Shown here piece after piece: positions 51,973 through 61,617 of a stretch of DNA of 64,000 bases. Position 1 is the stretch's first letter, and the number at the start of each line of letters is the position of its first letter. Position numbers and translations under genes: made by a program. The DNA is from Dyadobacter sp. 50-39 (GTDB lineage: Bacteria; Bacteroidota; Bacteroidia; Cytophagales; Spirosomataceae): contig MKSR01000020.1 of assembly GCA_001898145.1 (NCBI GenBank), positions 96,895 to 160,894 of the forward strand, in the 5' to 3' direction. Below the pieces are notes generated by a model that was not told the origin of the DNA, did not search any database, and worked only from the letters and a program-made list of their open reading frames with translations.

Positions 51973-52623
51973 ATGAAAACAGTTTTGCTGGTAGAAGACC
52001 ATTCCATTGTGCGAATGGGCGTTAAATTGTTAATAGAAGATTTTTTACCCTCGGTAACGGTCATCGAGGCCGCTACTTTTAGTGAAACACTCAAACTGCT
52101 TCAATCACGATTCTTTGACCTGGTTATCCTGGATATCAAAATTCCGGGCGGTGAATCCTTCAATATGATCGGAAGGATCCGCGAGATTCAAAGCAAGGTC
52201 AAGATCCTGGTTTTCTCATCGCAGGACGAGGAAATGTATGCCATTCATTATGTGAAAGCCGGAGCGAACGGCTATTTGCCCAAGGACACTTCCAACGAGG
52301 AACTGGAAAAGGCCATCACCTCCGTGCTGGCGGGCGGTACCTACATCAGCAACGTGATCCAGGACCAGCTCGTGAACAACACGCTGCTCGAACGCGACAG
52401 CAAGGAAAGCCCGCTGGAAATCCTGTCTAACCGCGAACTCGAAATCATGGACATGCTGCTTACCGGCAAATGGACCAAGGACATTGCGCTCGACCTTCAT
52501 ATCAAGGAGAGCACGGTATCTACCTACAAGGCGAGGATCTTTGAAAAGCTGGAAGTGACGAACATTCTTGAATTGTTTAAAAAAGTCGAAATCTACAAGC
52601 GAAAGACGACCGGTGCGAACTGA
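51973..52623 (+). CDS. NarL/LuxR-type response regulator
   Basis: 216 residues. Receiver with acidic VEDH, phospho-Asp 54 (LVILDIKIPGGES) and Lys 104 (YLPKDTS), and a LuxR HTH at about 150-207 (LSNRELEIMDMLLTGKWTKD, then KESTVSTYKARIFEKLEV). It should act as a DNA-binding partner of the upstream kinase. Its regulon cannot be read from this window; the nearest downstream unit is the small ORF at 52810. Confidence 0.94.
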   Translation: MKTVLLVEDHSIVRMGVKLLIEDFLPSVTVIEAATFSETLKLLQSRFFDLVILDIKIPGGESFNMIGRIREIQSKVKILVFSSQDEEMYAIHYVKAGANGYLPKDTSNEELEKAITSVLAGGTYISNVIQDQLVNNTLLERDSKESPLEILSNRELEIMDMLLTGKWTKDIALDLHIKESTVSTYKARIFEKLEVTNILELFKKVEIYKRKTTGAN

Positions 52624-52737
52624 AACAAGTTCGGATTGAAATTGTACTATAAATTTGTAGAATTGCTACGAGGTCATATAGATATATTAGGAAACTACAA
52701 TTAAAGTTGGGCTACTTTATATTTCACTTCTAATTTT

Positions 52738-52745
52738 TACATTTG
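52738..52745 (+). promoter_or_regulatory. -7 element TACATTTG
   Basis: TAnnTTTG match 65 bases before the small ORF at 52810. Between them TGTGATGGCC and GGCCTCTATCACA can pair, so the leader would carry a hairpin (about 52756-52794). No good -33 element is seen. Another TAAATTTG lies at 52650-52657. Confidence 0.4.
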
Positions 52746-52809
52746 CGGATGGAACTGTGATGGCCTTGTGGTCGTCCTTGGGCCTCTATCACAAAAGAGT
52801 TAATTAGAA

Positions 52810-52935
52810 TGGAAAGATTGGTGAAACTTTCAAAAGCAGCAGAATTGCCGTTCTTCGGTGGCGTAATGATTACAATAGTCGCCGGTTCGGTGTTATGGAC
52901 CTCTCTAATTTATTGTATATTCCTTCTTTTATGAT
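52810..52935 (+). CDS. 41-residue single-helix membrane peptide (candidate)
   Basis: ATG 52810 to TGA 52935 encodes MERLVKLSKAAELPFFGG followed by a 23-residue hydrophobic helix with a short cytosolic basic start (positive-inside). It fills part of the 426-base gap between the response regulator and the DUF2723 gene and follows a promoter-like box. The ORF has a plausible membrane-peptide composition, but at this length chance cannot be excluded. Confidence 0.45.
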
Positions 52936-53049
52936 TTCTTTCCCAGGTTGCGTGCGCTCGGCAGCGGGTTTGTTAAATTAAGTTAAAGCCTCATTATCAG
53001 CGGTTTTTCTTAACTTTTTTTAAGACCTCCGTTTAGACGCCGCGGGATC

Positions 53050-56000
53050 ATGTTGAATAGTTTTGGTGCTTCATCCAAAACACCTTCAAGCATGATATCC
53101 TTTAAGAAATGGAACGACCTGGCGGGTTGGGCTGTACTGGCCGCAGCTCTGGTCACCTATGTGCTCACGATGGAGCGCACTGCGAGCTTCTGGGACTGCG
53201 GGGAATTCATCGCCTGCGCTTTCAAATTGCAGGTGCCGCACCCGCCGGGCGCGCCGCTTTTTCTCCTTATCGGGCGGTTGTTCGCCCTGCTGGCCTTCGG
53301 CGATCTGACGAAAGTAGCCTATTGGGTCAACATGGTGTCCGTGCTGAGCAGCGCATTTACGATCTTTTTCCTGTTTAAAACCATCAGCATGCTGGCCTGG
53401 AAGCTGATCGGGAAGCGGCCGGGCGAAGGCAATGCCACCGATGTGCTGCTGGTAACCGGCGCTGCCGTGGTGGGCGCGCTTGCGTACGCATGGTCCGACT
53501 CGTTGTGGTTTTCGGCGGTGGAGGCCGAAGTTTATGGGATGTCGTCGTTCTTCACTGCCATCGTGATCTGGGCTGTGTTTAAATGGGAGGCGATCGAAGA
53601 TCCCGCAGCGGCCAACCGCTGGCTGATCCTGACGGCCTACCTGGTAGGCCTTTCTATCGGTGTTCATTTGTTGAACCTCGTCACGATCCCCGCATTGGCA
53701 CTCGTGTATTATTTCAAAAAATACCCCCGCCCCGGCTTCCTGGGTGCTTCCATCGCATTTCTGACGGGCCTGCTGATCCTGGGTATCATCAATGCAGGCA
53801 TCATCCCCGGTCTGCCCGAACTCGCCGGAAAAGTAGAGATCTTCTTTGTGAACACGCTGGGTTTGCCTTACAATACCGGCATTGCATTCTTCACCGTGAT
53901 CTTTCTGAGCGGATTGGTGTGGAGTATCCGGTATTCGCACCGGACTGGCCGGGCCCTGCTCAACACCGGGTTGCTGTCGCTTGCGTTTATCCTGATAGGT
54001 TATGCCTCCTATGCGCTGGTGCTGGTGCGGTCGGGTTACAACACGCCGATCAATGAGAACAATCCCAGCGATGTACTGCGCTTCGTGTACTATCTCAAAA
54101 GGGGGCAATACGAAAGCCGTCCGCTGCTCTACGGGCCGTCCTTTGTATCCAGGCCGGTAAGCCAGAAACGCGGTGCACCGGTGTATGCCAAAAAAGACGG
54201 GAAGTACGTGCTGATCGACTACAAGGCCGTGTATGAATACGAGCCGGGGGCCAACATGCTGTTGCCCAGGATGTACAGCTCCATGCCGGGGCATCCCCAG
54301 CTGTACCGGCAAATGACCGGTTTGGCCGAAGGGCAGAAGCCAACTTTGCGGCATAATCTGTCGTACCTGTTTTCGCATCAGCTGGGGCATATGTACTGGC
54401 GCTATTTTCTGTGGAATTTTGTCGGGCGTGAGAGCGACCGCGAAGGGGCGGGCATTCTGATGCCCTGGCAAACCAGCGGGGCGTTTCCCGAAAGCATTAG
54501 CCGGAACCGCGGCCATAACAACTTCCTGATGCTGCCGTTCCTGCTCGGCATCGCGGGGATCGTTTATATGTATTACCACCGACGGAGAGACCTGCTGGTG
54601 CTGGGGTTCCTGTTTGCGCTGACGGGTGTGGCCCTGGTTGTTTACCTCAATTCGCCCCCCACCGAGCCGCGCGAGCGTGACTATATTTACGTGGGTTCGT
54701 TCTACATCTTCTGTGTCTGGATCGGTTTCGGCGTGATGGCGGTGGCCAGGTTGCTGGAAAAAATCATTCAGCGCCCCGCATTACAGGCAGCAATGGCCGG
54801 GCTGGCCTGCTTATCGGTGCCGGCGATCATGGTGGTAAAAGGTTGGGACAACCACGACCGGGCCGACCGGTACCATTCGGTAGATTTTGCCCGGAACATC
54901 CTGAACTCCTGTGCCCCGAATGCCATCCTTTTTACCGGCGGCGATAACGACACGTTCCCGCTGTGGTATGTGCAAGAGGTGGAAGGTTTCCGGACCGACG
55001 TGCGCGTTTGTGTGCAGACATTCCTCGGCGCCGACTGGTACATTCAGCAATTGAAGCGGAAAATCAACCAGTCGGATGCGCTGCCATTGTCACTGGATTC
55101 GGGTAACTATCAGTTGGGGAAAAACGAATACCTGCCGTTTTATGAAATCCCCTCCGTCAAGGGCGGCATTAACCTGAAAGAATACCTGGATCTGATCCGG
55201 CAGGACAACAAGGCGATCCAGGTACCGCTTACCAGCGGCGATATGACGGCCATTCTGCCGTCGTCGACGCTGTTCCTGCCGGTGGATACCCGGGCGGTGA
55301 AGAAAATGAATATTGTCCAACGCGATCTGGTCCCGTACCTGAGCGATTCGATGAGCTGGAAAATCGGCGAAACCGATTTGCTGAAAGGGGATCTGGTGAT
55401 GCTGGACATTATCGCGAGCAACAACTGGAAAAGGCCTGTATACTTCTCGTCGACCATGGGTTCGTCGCATAATCTGGGCTTGCAGGAGTATCTTCAACTG
55501 GAAGGGTATGCTTACCGGCTCCTGCCGGTGCGGGTACCGGGTGCCTCGGATGGCTACGTGAACTCCGACGTCATGTACGATAATATGATGAACAAGATGT
55601 ACTGGCGGGAAATGAATAACCCGAAGGTGTATTATGACGATACCTACGTCGGGTCGCCCGTGGTGACGGCGCGGCTTTCGTTCCTGCGCCTCGCACAGCA
55701 GCTCATTGCAGAAAACAGGATCGACAAAGCCCGGAAGGTGGTGGACAAAGCCATGGCCGTGATGCCCGACGATACCATTCCTTACGACCAGGTTTCGGCG
55801 GGGTTTATCGGGGCGTTGTTTGACGTGGGTGAAAAGGAAAGGGCGCTGGATTCGGCGCGTACCATGGCCATTCGTTCGGACGAGAACCTTTCGTGGATCA
55901 AAAGCAGGGACAGAGGCAGCCGTAATGTGAATACCGATCTGTTTATCCTGCAAAGCATCGTGCGCGAATGCCGCCGCGCCCGACAGGACAAGGAGGCCGA

Positions 56001-56058
56001 CCGGTTTGAAGCAATTTTCAAAAAACACCTGGTTGCATTCAATATGTACGGCGGGTAA
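53050..56058 (+). CDS. DUF2723-family membrane glycosyltransferase-like protein
   Basis: 1002 residues. The N-terminal signature ASFWDCGEFIACAFKLQVPHPPGAPLF is the DUF2723 hallmark, followed by about ten membrane helices up to residue 590 (a GT-C-like layout) and a large soluble C-terminal part. The family is related to TMEM260 (CAZy GT117), an O-mannosyltransferase, so this protein may glycosylate exported proteins. ATG 53050 is used; ATG 53092 is an alternative. Substrate in this organism is unknown. Confidence 0.9.
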   Translation: MLNSFGASSKTPSSMISFKKWNDLAGWAVLAAALVTYVLTMERTASFWDCGEFIACAFKLQVPHPPGAPLFLLIGRLFALLAFGDLTKVAYWVNMVSVLSSAFTIFFLFKTISMLAWKLIGKRPGEGNATDVLLVTGAAVVGALAYAWSDSLWFSAVEAEVYGMSSFFTAIVIWAVFKWEAIEDPAAANRWLILTAYLVGLSIGVHLLNLVTIPALALVYYFKKYPRPGFLGASIAFLTGLLILGIINAGIIPGLPELAGKVEIFFVNTLGLPYNTGIAFFTVIFLSGLVWSIRYSHRTGRALLNTGLLSLAFILIGYASYALVLVRSGYNTPINENNPSDVLRFVYYLKRGQYESRPLLYGPSFVSRPVSQKRGAPVYAKKDGKYVLIDYKAVYEYEPGANMLLPRMYSSMPGHPQLYRQMTGLAEGQKPTLRHNLSYLFSHQLGHMYWRYFLWNFVGRESDREGAGILMPWQTSGAFPESISRNRGHNNFLMLPFLLGIAGIVYMYYHRRRDLLVLGFLFALTGVALVVYLNSPPTEPRERDYIYVGSFYIFCVWIGFGVMAVARLLEKIIQRPALQAAMAGLACLSVPAIMVVKGWDNHDRADRYHSVDFARNILNSCAPNAILFTGGDNDTFPLWYVQEVEGFRTDVRVCVQTFLGADWYIQQLKRKINQSDALPLSLDSGNYQLGKNEYLPFYEIPSVKGGINLKEYLDLIRQDNKAIQVPLTSGDMTAILPSSTLFLPVDTRAVKKMNIVQRDLVPYLSDSMSWKIGETDLLKGDLVMLDIIASNNWKRPVYFSSTMGSSHNLGLQEYLQLEGYAYRLLPVRVPGASDGYVNSDVMYDNMMNKMYWREMNNPKVYYDDTYVGSPVVTARLSFLRLAQQLIAENRIDKARKVVDKAMAVMPDDTIPYDQVSAGFIGALFDVGEKERALDSARTMAIRSDENLSWIKSRDRGSRNVNTDLFILQSIVRECRRARQDKEADRFEAIFKKHLVAFNMYGG

Positions 56059-56113
56059 GGTTTGTCGGGCAAGGTTTTTTAATCCGGTTACCTTATTTAC
56101 TCAAAACAGGTTT

Positions 56114-56293
56114 ATGGAAGCAAAAGCTTTGCCCGAAAACGGTTCCCAGGTGCGGTTCATGCGGTACGATGACGATGAATGGCGCGACGGGGAGTACGAT
56201 GCCGAGAACAAAATGTTTATTGAAATTTATTCGACCGAACTGACGACCCATAACTGGACGGACGTCGGGAAATGGGAACTTCTGGAAGTTTGA
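56114..56293 (+). CDS. Small acidic protein of unknown function
   Basis: 59 residues (MEAKALPENGSQVRFMRYDD), very acidic with many Asp, Glu, Trp and Tyr, and SH3-like strand spacing (VRFMRYDDDEWRDGEYDAEN; MFIEIY; WELLEV). The frame extends upstream into the previous gene's end, but only ATG 56114 makes sense. No family recognised. Confidence 0.7.
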   Translation: MEAKALPENGSQVRFMRYDDDEWRDGEYDAENKMFIEIYSTELTTHNWTDVGKWELLEV

Positions 56294-56405
56294 GGCGGCG
56301 CGCCGGGCTACCACTTACTAGAAACGCATAGTGCCTGAATGTGAAGTTATTGCTAACTTTTTATATTTATACAATATTAAATTGTTAAGTTAATCACGTT
56401 CGTCT

Positions 56406-58382
56406 ATGGCTCTGAATTTACACTTCTTGCGGCGCAGCTGCGCCGGCAGCCTTATGCTGCTGCTTTCCAGTTTCGCCGCCTTCGCCCAAAGCTCCATTAC
56501 CTCCAACCTGCCGATTGTTGTCATCAACACGAACGGGGGAGTGATCGAGAACGACAACAAGATTGCCGCAACGTTCAAAATCACGGCACCGAACGGCAGC
56601 GGGATCCATTCTTTCGATATCAATTCGGGGTCCAATGTGTTTCAGTTTGAAAGTAATATCGGGATTGAGATCCGCGGAAACACGTCCATTTACTGGGATA
56701 AGAAATCTTACAGCGTCGAGATCAGGGATGTGGGAGGCAGCAGCGTGGATGCTTCGCTGCTGGGTATGCCGGCGGAATCGGACTGGGTGCTGAATGCGTG
56801 CTATGGCGACAAGTCGTTTATACGGGATGTATTTGCCCATGAAATGTATACCCGCACCGGCCGTTACTCTCCGCGGACGCGCTATGTGGAAGTGTTCAAG
56901 AACGAGATCGGCGGAATGTCTTACCACGGCGTATATATCCTGATGGAAAAAGTGAAACGTAACTCTAACCGTATCAATATCAAGAAGCTGGCAGAAACCG
57001 ACACCGACGCGGCCAAAATTACGGGCGGCTACCTGTTGCAGGTGGGCGAGGATGAAGACATGAAATGGACGTCGGGGTACGCGGGCAACAATGCGCCTTC
57101 CCAGCCGCATCCATTTTTCCACGTCGAATATCCCAAGTTGCACAACTACACCAATATTTCTGTCAGGGACCTACAATTCAATTACATCAAGGGCCGGATT
57201 GATAATTTCGAACAGGTACTGGCCGGGCCGGATTTTAAAAATGAGACCACCGGCTACCGGCCGCTGCTGGATGAAGATGCGATGATCGACTACCTGCTTT
57301 TACAGGAAATCACCAAAAACTCCGACAACTGGCGGGCCAGCACGTTCTTCTATAAACAGCGGGACGATGAGGGCGGCCAGATTGTGATGGGCGCTCCGTG
57401 GGATTTCGATAAATCCATGGGTAACCAGCAATGGTGCTACGAACTATCGGTACTCCCGACGGGCTCCTGGGCCTGGCAGTTCAACATCTATTGCACGGAC
57501 AGGCCGCCTATGACCGTTTTCTGGCCTGCCCGGCTGCTGACCGACTGCTATTTCAAAAACAGGCTGATCATGCGTTACCAGCAGCTCCGGCAAACACAAT
57601 GGAGCAATGCATCCGTATCGACGTTTATAGATCAGCGGCTGGCCGAACTGACGGCTCAGAATGCCATGCAGCGAAATTTTACCAAGTGGAACATCCTCGA
57701 AACGGCCGTCATGTTTAACGAACATTACACTTTGCCGGGCAATACCTATGCGAAAGAGGTGCAGTACCTGAAAACCTGGCTGCTCGACCATTTGGCCTGG
57801 ATGGATTCCAACATTTCTTCTATTTCTTCGGAGAATTGCGGCGTGCTCCCGGTAACATTCCGGGAGATCGAGTTGAGGGAAGTGGAGCAATCGGCGGTGC
57901 GTGTCAGCTGGTCTACTTCGGAGGAAGTGCGCAATGATTATTTCGAAGTGGAGCGCAGTGCGGATGCCCGCCATTTTCAACCGCTGGGAAAAGTTAAGGG
58001 AAAAGGGGACACATCTTCGGAACAGCATTATGATTTCCTGGACACCGCGCCGCTTCCGGGAACGGCCTACTACCGGATCCGGCAAGTGGATACCGATGGT
58101 ACCGTCAGCTTCTCAACGATGAAGCCGATCACGAGGGCAGGAAACGAGGCCGCCGTTTTGTTCCCTAATCCGGCCGGCGAGCAGGTAGTGCTCAAAAACG
58201 TCACGCCGGGTTCTGTCATAATGATCCGCGACAATGCGGGACGCGTCGTTCAAAGGACCACGTCGGCCGGCAAGCAGGCACAAGTGCCGACCGGAATGCT
58301 GCGGCCCGGCAGTTATGTGCTTACCGTAACCAATCCCGGCGGGAAGGTTGAAATACAAAAACACCTGACCGTGGACCGGTAG
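56406..58382 (+). CDS. Secreted CotH-kinase-like protein with T9SS sorting domain
   Basis: 658 residues with a Sec signal (1-27, AFAQ). The CotH region (about 35-475) shows IGIEIRGNTSIYWDKKSYSV, WVLNACYGDKSFIRDVFAHEM, YHGVYILMEKVKRN and GAPWDFDKSMGN, the latter with the metal-binding Asp of CotH kinases. Residues 480-575 are the beta module also seen in the GH9 protein (FEVERSADARHF, YYRIRQVDTDGTVSFS). A type A T9SS domain closes it (LFPNPAGEQVVLKN). CotH in spore formers phosphorylates coat proteins; here the target outside the cell is unknown. Confidence 0.92.
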   Translation: MALNLHFLRRSCAGSLMLLLSSFAAFAQSSITSNLPIVVINTNGGVIENDNKIAATFKITAPNGSGIHSFDINSGSNVFQFESNIGIEIRGNTSIYWDKKSYSVEIRDVGGSSVDASLLGMPAESDWVLNACYGDKSFIRDVFAHEMYTRTGRYSPRTRYVEVFKNEIGGMSYHGVYILMEKVKRNSNRINIKKLAETDTDAAKITGGYLLQVGEDEDMKWTSGYAGNNAPSQPHPFFHVEYPKLHNYTNISVRDLQFNYIKGRIDNFEQVLAGPDFKNETTGYRPLLDEDAMIDYLLLQEITKNSDNWRASTFFYKQRDDEGGQIVMGAPWDFDKSMGNQQWCYELSVLPTGSWAWQFNIYCTDRPPMTVFWPARLLTDCYFKNRLIMRYQQLRQTQWSNASVSTFIDQRLAELTAQNAMQRNFTKWNILETAVMFNEHYTLPGNTYAKEVQYLKTWLLDHLAWMDSNISSISSENCGVLPVTFREIELREVEQSAVRVSWSTSEEVRNDYFEVERSADARHFQPLGKVKGKGDTSSEQHYDFLDTAPLPGTAYYRIRQVDTDGTVSFSTMKPITRAGNEAAVLFPNPAGEQVVLKNVTPGSVIMIRDNAGRVVQRTTSAGKQAQVPTGMLRPGSYVLTVTNPGGKVEIQKHLTVDR

Positions 58383-58440
58383 GAACCGTGCCGGTTGGCA
58401 TTGCTTTTTTGATGGGGAGGGCAATATCAACCTGGGGAAT

Positions 58441-60069
58441 ATGCTGGAAGAACTTTGGTATAAGAATGCCGTCATTTATAGTCTCGACCTCGAAACTTTC
58501 ATGGACGGTAACAATGACGGTACGGGCGATTTCGAGGGCCTTTGCAACCGGCTGGACTATTTGCACGCATTAGGGTTGGACACGATCTGGCTGGCGCCTT
58601 TTCAGCCCACCCCTAATCGTGACAATGGCTATGACATCAGCGACTTCTATGGCGTGGACCCGCGCCATGGTTCCAGCGGCGATTTCGTGGATTTCATTCA
58701 CAAAGCCCGCAAGCTGGGCATTAAAGTGATCATCGACCTCGTCGTGAACCATACCTCCGATGCGCACCGGTGGTTTAGGGAATCGAGGAGTTCCAGGGAT
58801 AATCCGAAAAGAAACTGGTACGTCTGGTCGGACAAGCGGCCGAAGGGGTGGAACAAGGGGATGGTTTTCCCCGGTGTGCAAAAAGCCACCTGGACGCGCG
58901 ACAAGGAAACCGGCGCCTATTATTTCCATCGTTTCTATGATTTTCAGCCCGACCTGAATACAGACAATCCCGAGGTGCGGTCGGAGATCAACCGGATCAT
59001 GGGCTACTGGCTCGAATTGGGGATTGCGGGTTTTCGGGTGGATGCCGTGCCATTTATCCTCGAATCCCCTTCTTCCGACGGAAAGCCTGGCCCGCTTCAT
59101 TTTGAATACCTGAAGGAAATGCGGCGGTTCCTGCAATGGAGGCGCGGCGATGCCGTGCTGCTGGGGGAGGCCAATGTGCTGCCCGAAGAAAGCAAGAAGT
59201 ACTTTGGCGACGAGGGGGACGGCATTCACCTCATGTTTAATTTTTATGTAAACCAATACACATTCTACGCGCTTGCGACCGCCGATACGCGGCCGCTTGT
59301 GCAGGCGCTGGAAGCCACGCGCGAGAAAGCACCCGGAAGCCAATGGGCGTTTTTTCTCCGTAACCACGACGAGCTGGACCTTGGCAGGCTTACCCCCGAC
59401 GAGCGGCAGGCAGTTTTCGACCGCTTCGGGCCGGATAAGCATATGCAACTCTACGACCGCGGTATCCGCCGTCGGCTTTCACCCATGCTGGGTAATCGCC
59501 AGCAAACCGAACTTGCTTACAGCCTGATGTTTTCGTTTCCGGGAACGCCGGTGATCCGTTACGGTGATGAGATCGGGATGGGCGATAATCTCGAACTGAA
59601 AGAGCGTGATGCCGTGCGGACGCCCATGCAATGGACGGCGGAAATGCAGGGCGGTTTTTCGAAGGCGGAGAAGCTCATTAACCCCGTAATAGAGGAGGGG
59701 TATTATGCGTATGAGCATGTCAATGTCGAAAACCAGCGCCGCGACGCTGGTTCACTGCTCAATTGGATGACCACGCTCATTCGGCTGCGGAAGGAATGCC
59801 CGGAGATCGGGTATGGTGACTGGGGAATCATGGAGACCGGCTACCACGAAATACTCGGAATGCGGTACACCTGGAAGAACAGGGTGCTGCTGATATGGCA
59901 CAATTTCAGTGAAAAATCGCTGGAACTCGTCGTGCCCGAGCGCCAGGCAGGTACCGGGCGGCTTATCGACCTGATGAATAATATTGAAAGTGTGCTGGAT
60001 CATAAGGGAAGGCATACCATTACGCTCGAAGCATACGGCTATCGCTGGTTCAGGGCCCAGTTGGAATAG
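58441..60069 (+). CDS. GH13 trehalose-synthase-like alpha-glucosyl enzyme
   Basis: 542 residues, no signal peptide. GH13 regions: LVVNHTSDAHRWF, GFRVDAVPF (nucleophile Asp 201), LLGEANV (acid/base Glu 243) and FLRNHDELDL (Asp 310). The sequence order and ending (VIRYGDEIGMGDNLEL, VRTPMQWT) point to trehalose synthase (maltose-trehalose interconversion), although other GH13 specificities cannot be excluded. No maltokinase domain or gene is adjacent. Confidence 0.88.
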   Translation: MLEELWYKNAVIYSLDLETFMDGNNDGTGDFEGLCNRLDYLHALGLDTIWLAPFQPTPNRDNGYDISDFYGVDPRHGSSGDFVDFIHKARKLGIKVIIDLVVNHTSDAHRWFRESRSSRDNPKRNWYVWSDKRPKGWNKGMVFPGVQKATWTRDKETGAYYFHRFYDFQPDLNTDNPEVRSEINRIMGYWLELGIAGFRVDAVPFILESPSSDGKPGPLHFEYLKEMRRFLQWRRGDAVLLGEANVLPEESKKYFGDEGDGIHLMFNFYVNQYTFYALATADTRPLVQALEATREKAPGSQWAFFLRNHDELDLGRLTPDERQAVFDRFGPDKHMQLYDRGIRRRLSPMLGNRQQTELAYSLMFSFPGTPVIRYGDEIGMGDNLELKERDAVRTPMQWTAEMQGGFSKAEKLINPVIEEGYYAYEHVNVENQRRDAGSLLNWMTTLIRLRKECPEIGYGDWGIMETGYHEILGMRYTWKNRVLLIWHNFSEKSLELVVPERQAGTGRLIDLMNNIESVLDHKGRHTITLEAYGYRWFRAQLE

Positions 60070-60155
60070 GCAATATACGGTTACTAACCGGATTTTGTAT
60101 TTGATTAGAAAGCATACTTATTGTACTAAGTTTCAGACGCTACTACCACGAACCC

Positions 60156-61412
60156 ATGAACACGACCGATATTCTCCCGCTCACGACGGACCCGTCGCCA
60201 GCGTATTACGAAAAACAGGCTGCTGCGCTGGCAGATGCCTGCCGGTCTGTTCACAACGACTCCGTCAAACACATCCGGAAATACCATCCGGAGCCCGATA
60301 AATTTACCCAGCTCAACCGGCCTGACACCAACTTCGGTCTCGACGACGCCCAGCTCGTGGTGGCCAGGGAGCATGGTTTTGTGGACTGGCCTGCATTCGT
60401 GCAGCACATGGCCGACCTGAAAGAGCCCGGCTCGCCGGTAGCGAAATTCGAGCAGGCGGTAGAGGCCGTAGTGCATGGGGACTTGCCTGCATTGAAAGCT
60501 CTTTTGGAGGAAAATCCTGCCCTTGTGAACGAACGCTCCGCGCGCGGGCACCGGGCTACCTTGCTGCATTATATTGCCGCCAACGGAACCGAAAATTTCC
60601 GTCAGGTTACCCCTCCGAATGCGCTGGACATCGCCGAAACACTGCTTGCCGCGGGAGCCGGGCCAGACGCAGCCGCGGACACTTATGACAGCAAATGGGG
60701 TACCACGCTCGAACTCCTGGTGTCGAGCTCGACACCTTCGGAAGCCGGCCTGCAAACCAAGCTTGCAGAGAAACTGCTCGATTACGGCGCTGCGGTAAAC
60801 GGCATCCGCGATGATGGCGGGCCGCTGCTGACCGCCATTTATTTTCATTATCCCGAAAGTGCAGAGATGCTGGTCCGGAGGGGAGCCCGGGTCGACAATG
60901 TGGCGACCGCCGCAGCGATGGGGAGAACCGGGCAGCTGGAAGGGTACCTCGACGGCGACGGAAGGCTGAAACCCGACGCGCCCCGGGTGCATGTAGATTG
61001 GCTGAAAGTAGCCGATACGCCCGAAGCCAACCTCGCGCTGGCATTTGTATGGGCTGCGATGCTCAACCGGGCAGAAACCGTCCGGTTCCTGCTGGAAAAG
61101 GGTGTAAGCCCGGCTTCGAAAGACCACCGCAACTGGACCGCCTTGCATTGGGCCGGGTATTTTGGTTATCCCGAAATCGTAGACCTGCTGCTGGCGTCCA
61201 AAGCTCCGCTGGAAGCACGTAATGAATTCGGCGGCACCGTACTCGACCAGACGCTTTGGGCCACCGCTCACGGGGGCGCGTGTGAGCATCATCTGGAAGT
61301 CGTGCAAAAGCTGGTAGATGCCGGCGCGAAAATTCACCCCTGGTGGGTGCTGAGCGACCTTCACCCTCCGTTGCAGGAGCGTGTTGCCAAGATCTTGCAG
61401 GAAAAAGTGTGA
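60156..61412 (+). CDS. Cytoplasmic ankyrin-repeat protein
   Basis: 418 residues, no signal peptide. The N-terminal 95 residues resemble a short helical domain (VHNDSVKHIRKYHPEPDKF). Ankyrin repeats follow, for example ALKALLEENPALVNERSARG, AETLLAAGAGPDA, TVRFLLEKGVSPASKDHRNW and LDQTLWATAHGG. Some central repeats are degenerate. A protein-binding role is likely; the partner is unknown. Confidence 0.88.
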   Translation: MNTTDILPLTTDPSPAYYEKQAAALADACRSVHNDSVKHIRKYHPEPDKFTQLNRPDTNFGLDDAQLVVAREHGFVDWPAFVQHMADLKEPGSPVAKFEQAVEAVVHGDLPALKALLEENPALVNERSARGHRATLLHYIAANGTENFRQVTPPNALDIAETLLAAGAGPDAAADTYDSKWGTTLELLVSSSTPSEAGLQTKLAEKLLDYGAAVNGIRDDGGPLLTAIYFHYPESAEMLVRRGARVDNVATAAAMGRTGQLEGYLDGDGRLKPDAPRVHVDWLKVADTPEANLALAFVWAAMLNRAETVRFLLEKGVSPASKDHRNWTALHWAGYFGYPEIVDLLLASKAPLEARNEFGGTVLDQTLWATAHGGACEHHLEVVQKLVDAGAKIHPWWVLSDLHPPLQERVAKILQEKV

Positions 61413-61515
61413 GGAAAAGTTGATTCCGTCGCTTGGTAACCCATCCGGGTTGCTTGATCATTCCTGCCCATTCCCCAATTGATTTGTAAGAAATATCCAT
61501 TTAATTCGAAGAACC

Positions 61516-61547
61516 ATAGCCGGCGCTTTGCCGGCTATTTATTTACT
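61516..61547 (+). terminator. Intrinsic terminator
   Basis: ATAGCCGGC pairs with GCCGGCTAT over a short loop, followed by TTATTTACT. It lies in the 205-base gap after the ankyrin gene. Confidence 0.7.
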
Positions 61548-61617
61548 CCGTTCCTGCCGTGGTCACCCACGGGTCCGTATCGATCAGTTTTCTCACGAAC
61601 CCAAAACAGGAACGCTT

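Noticed and set aside
53086-54579. 497-residue minus-strand ORF inside the DUF2723 gene
   Set aside because: Gln/His/Arg-rich shadow of hydrophobic coding; no recognisable domain.
58375-58412. Terminator after the CotH-like gene
   Set aside because: Short AACCG/CGGTT stem followed by a T-run separated by 8 bases; too weak to list.
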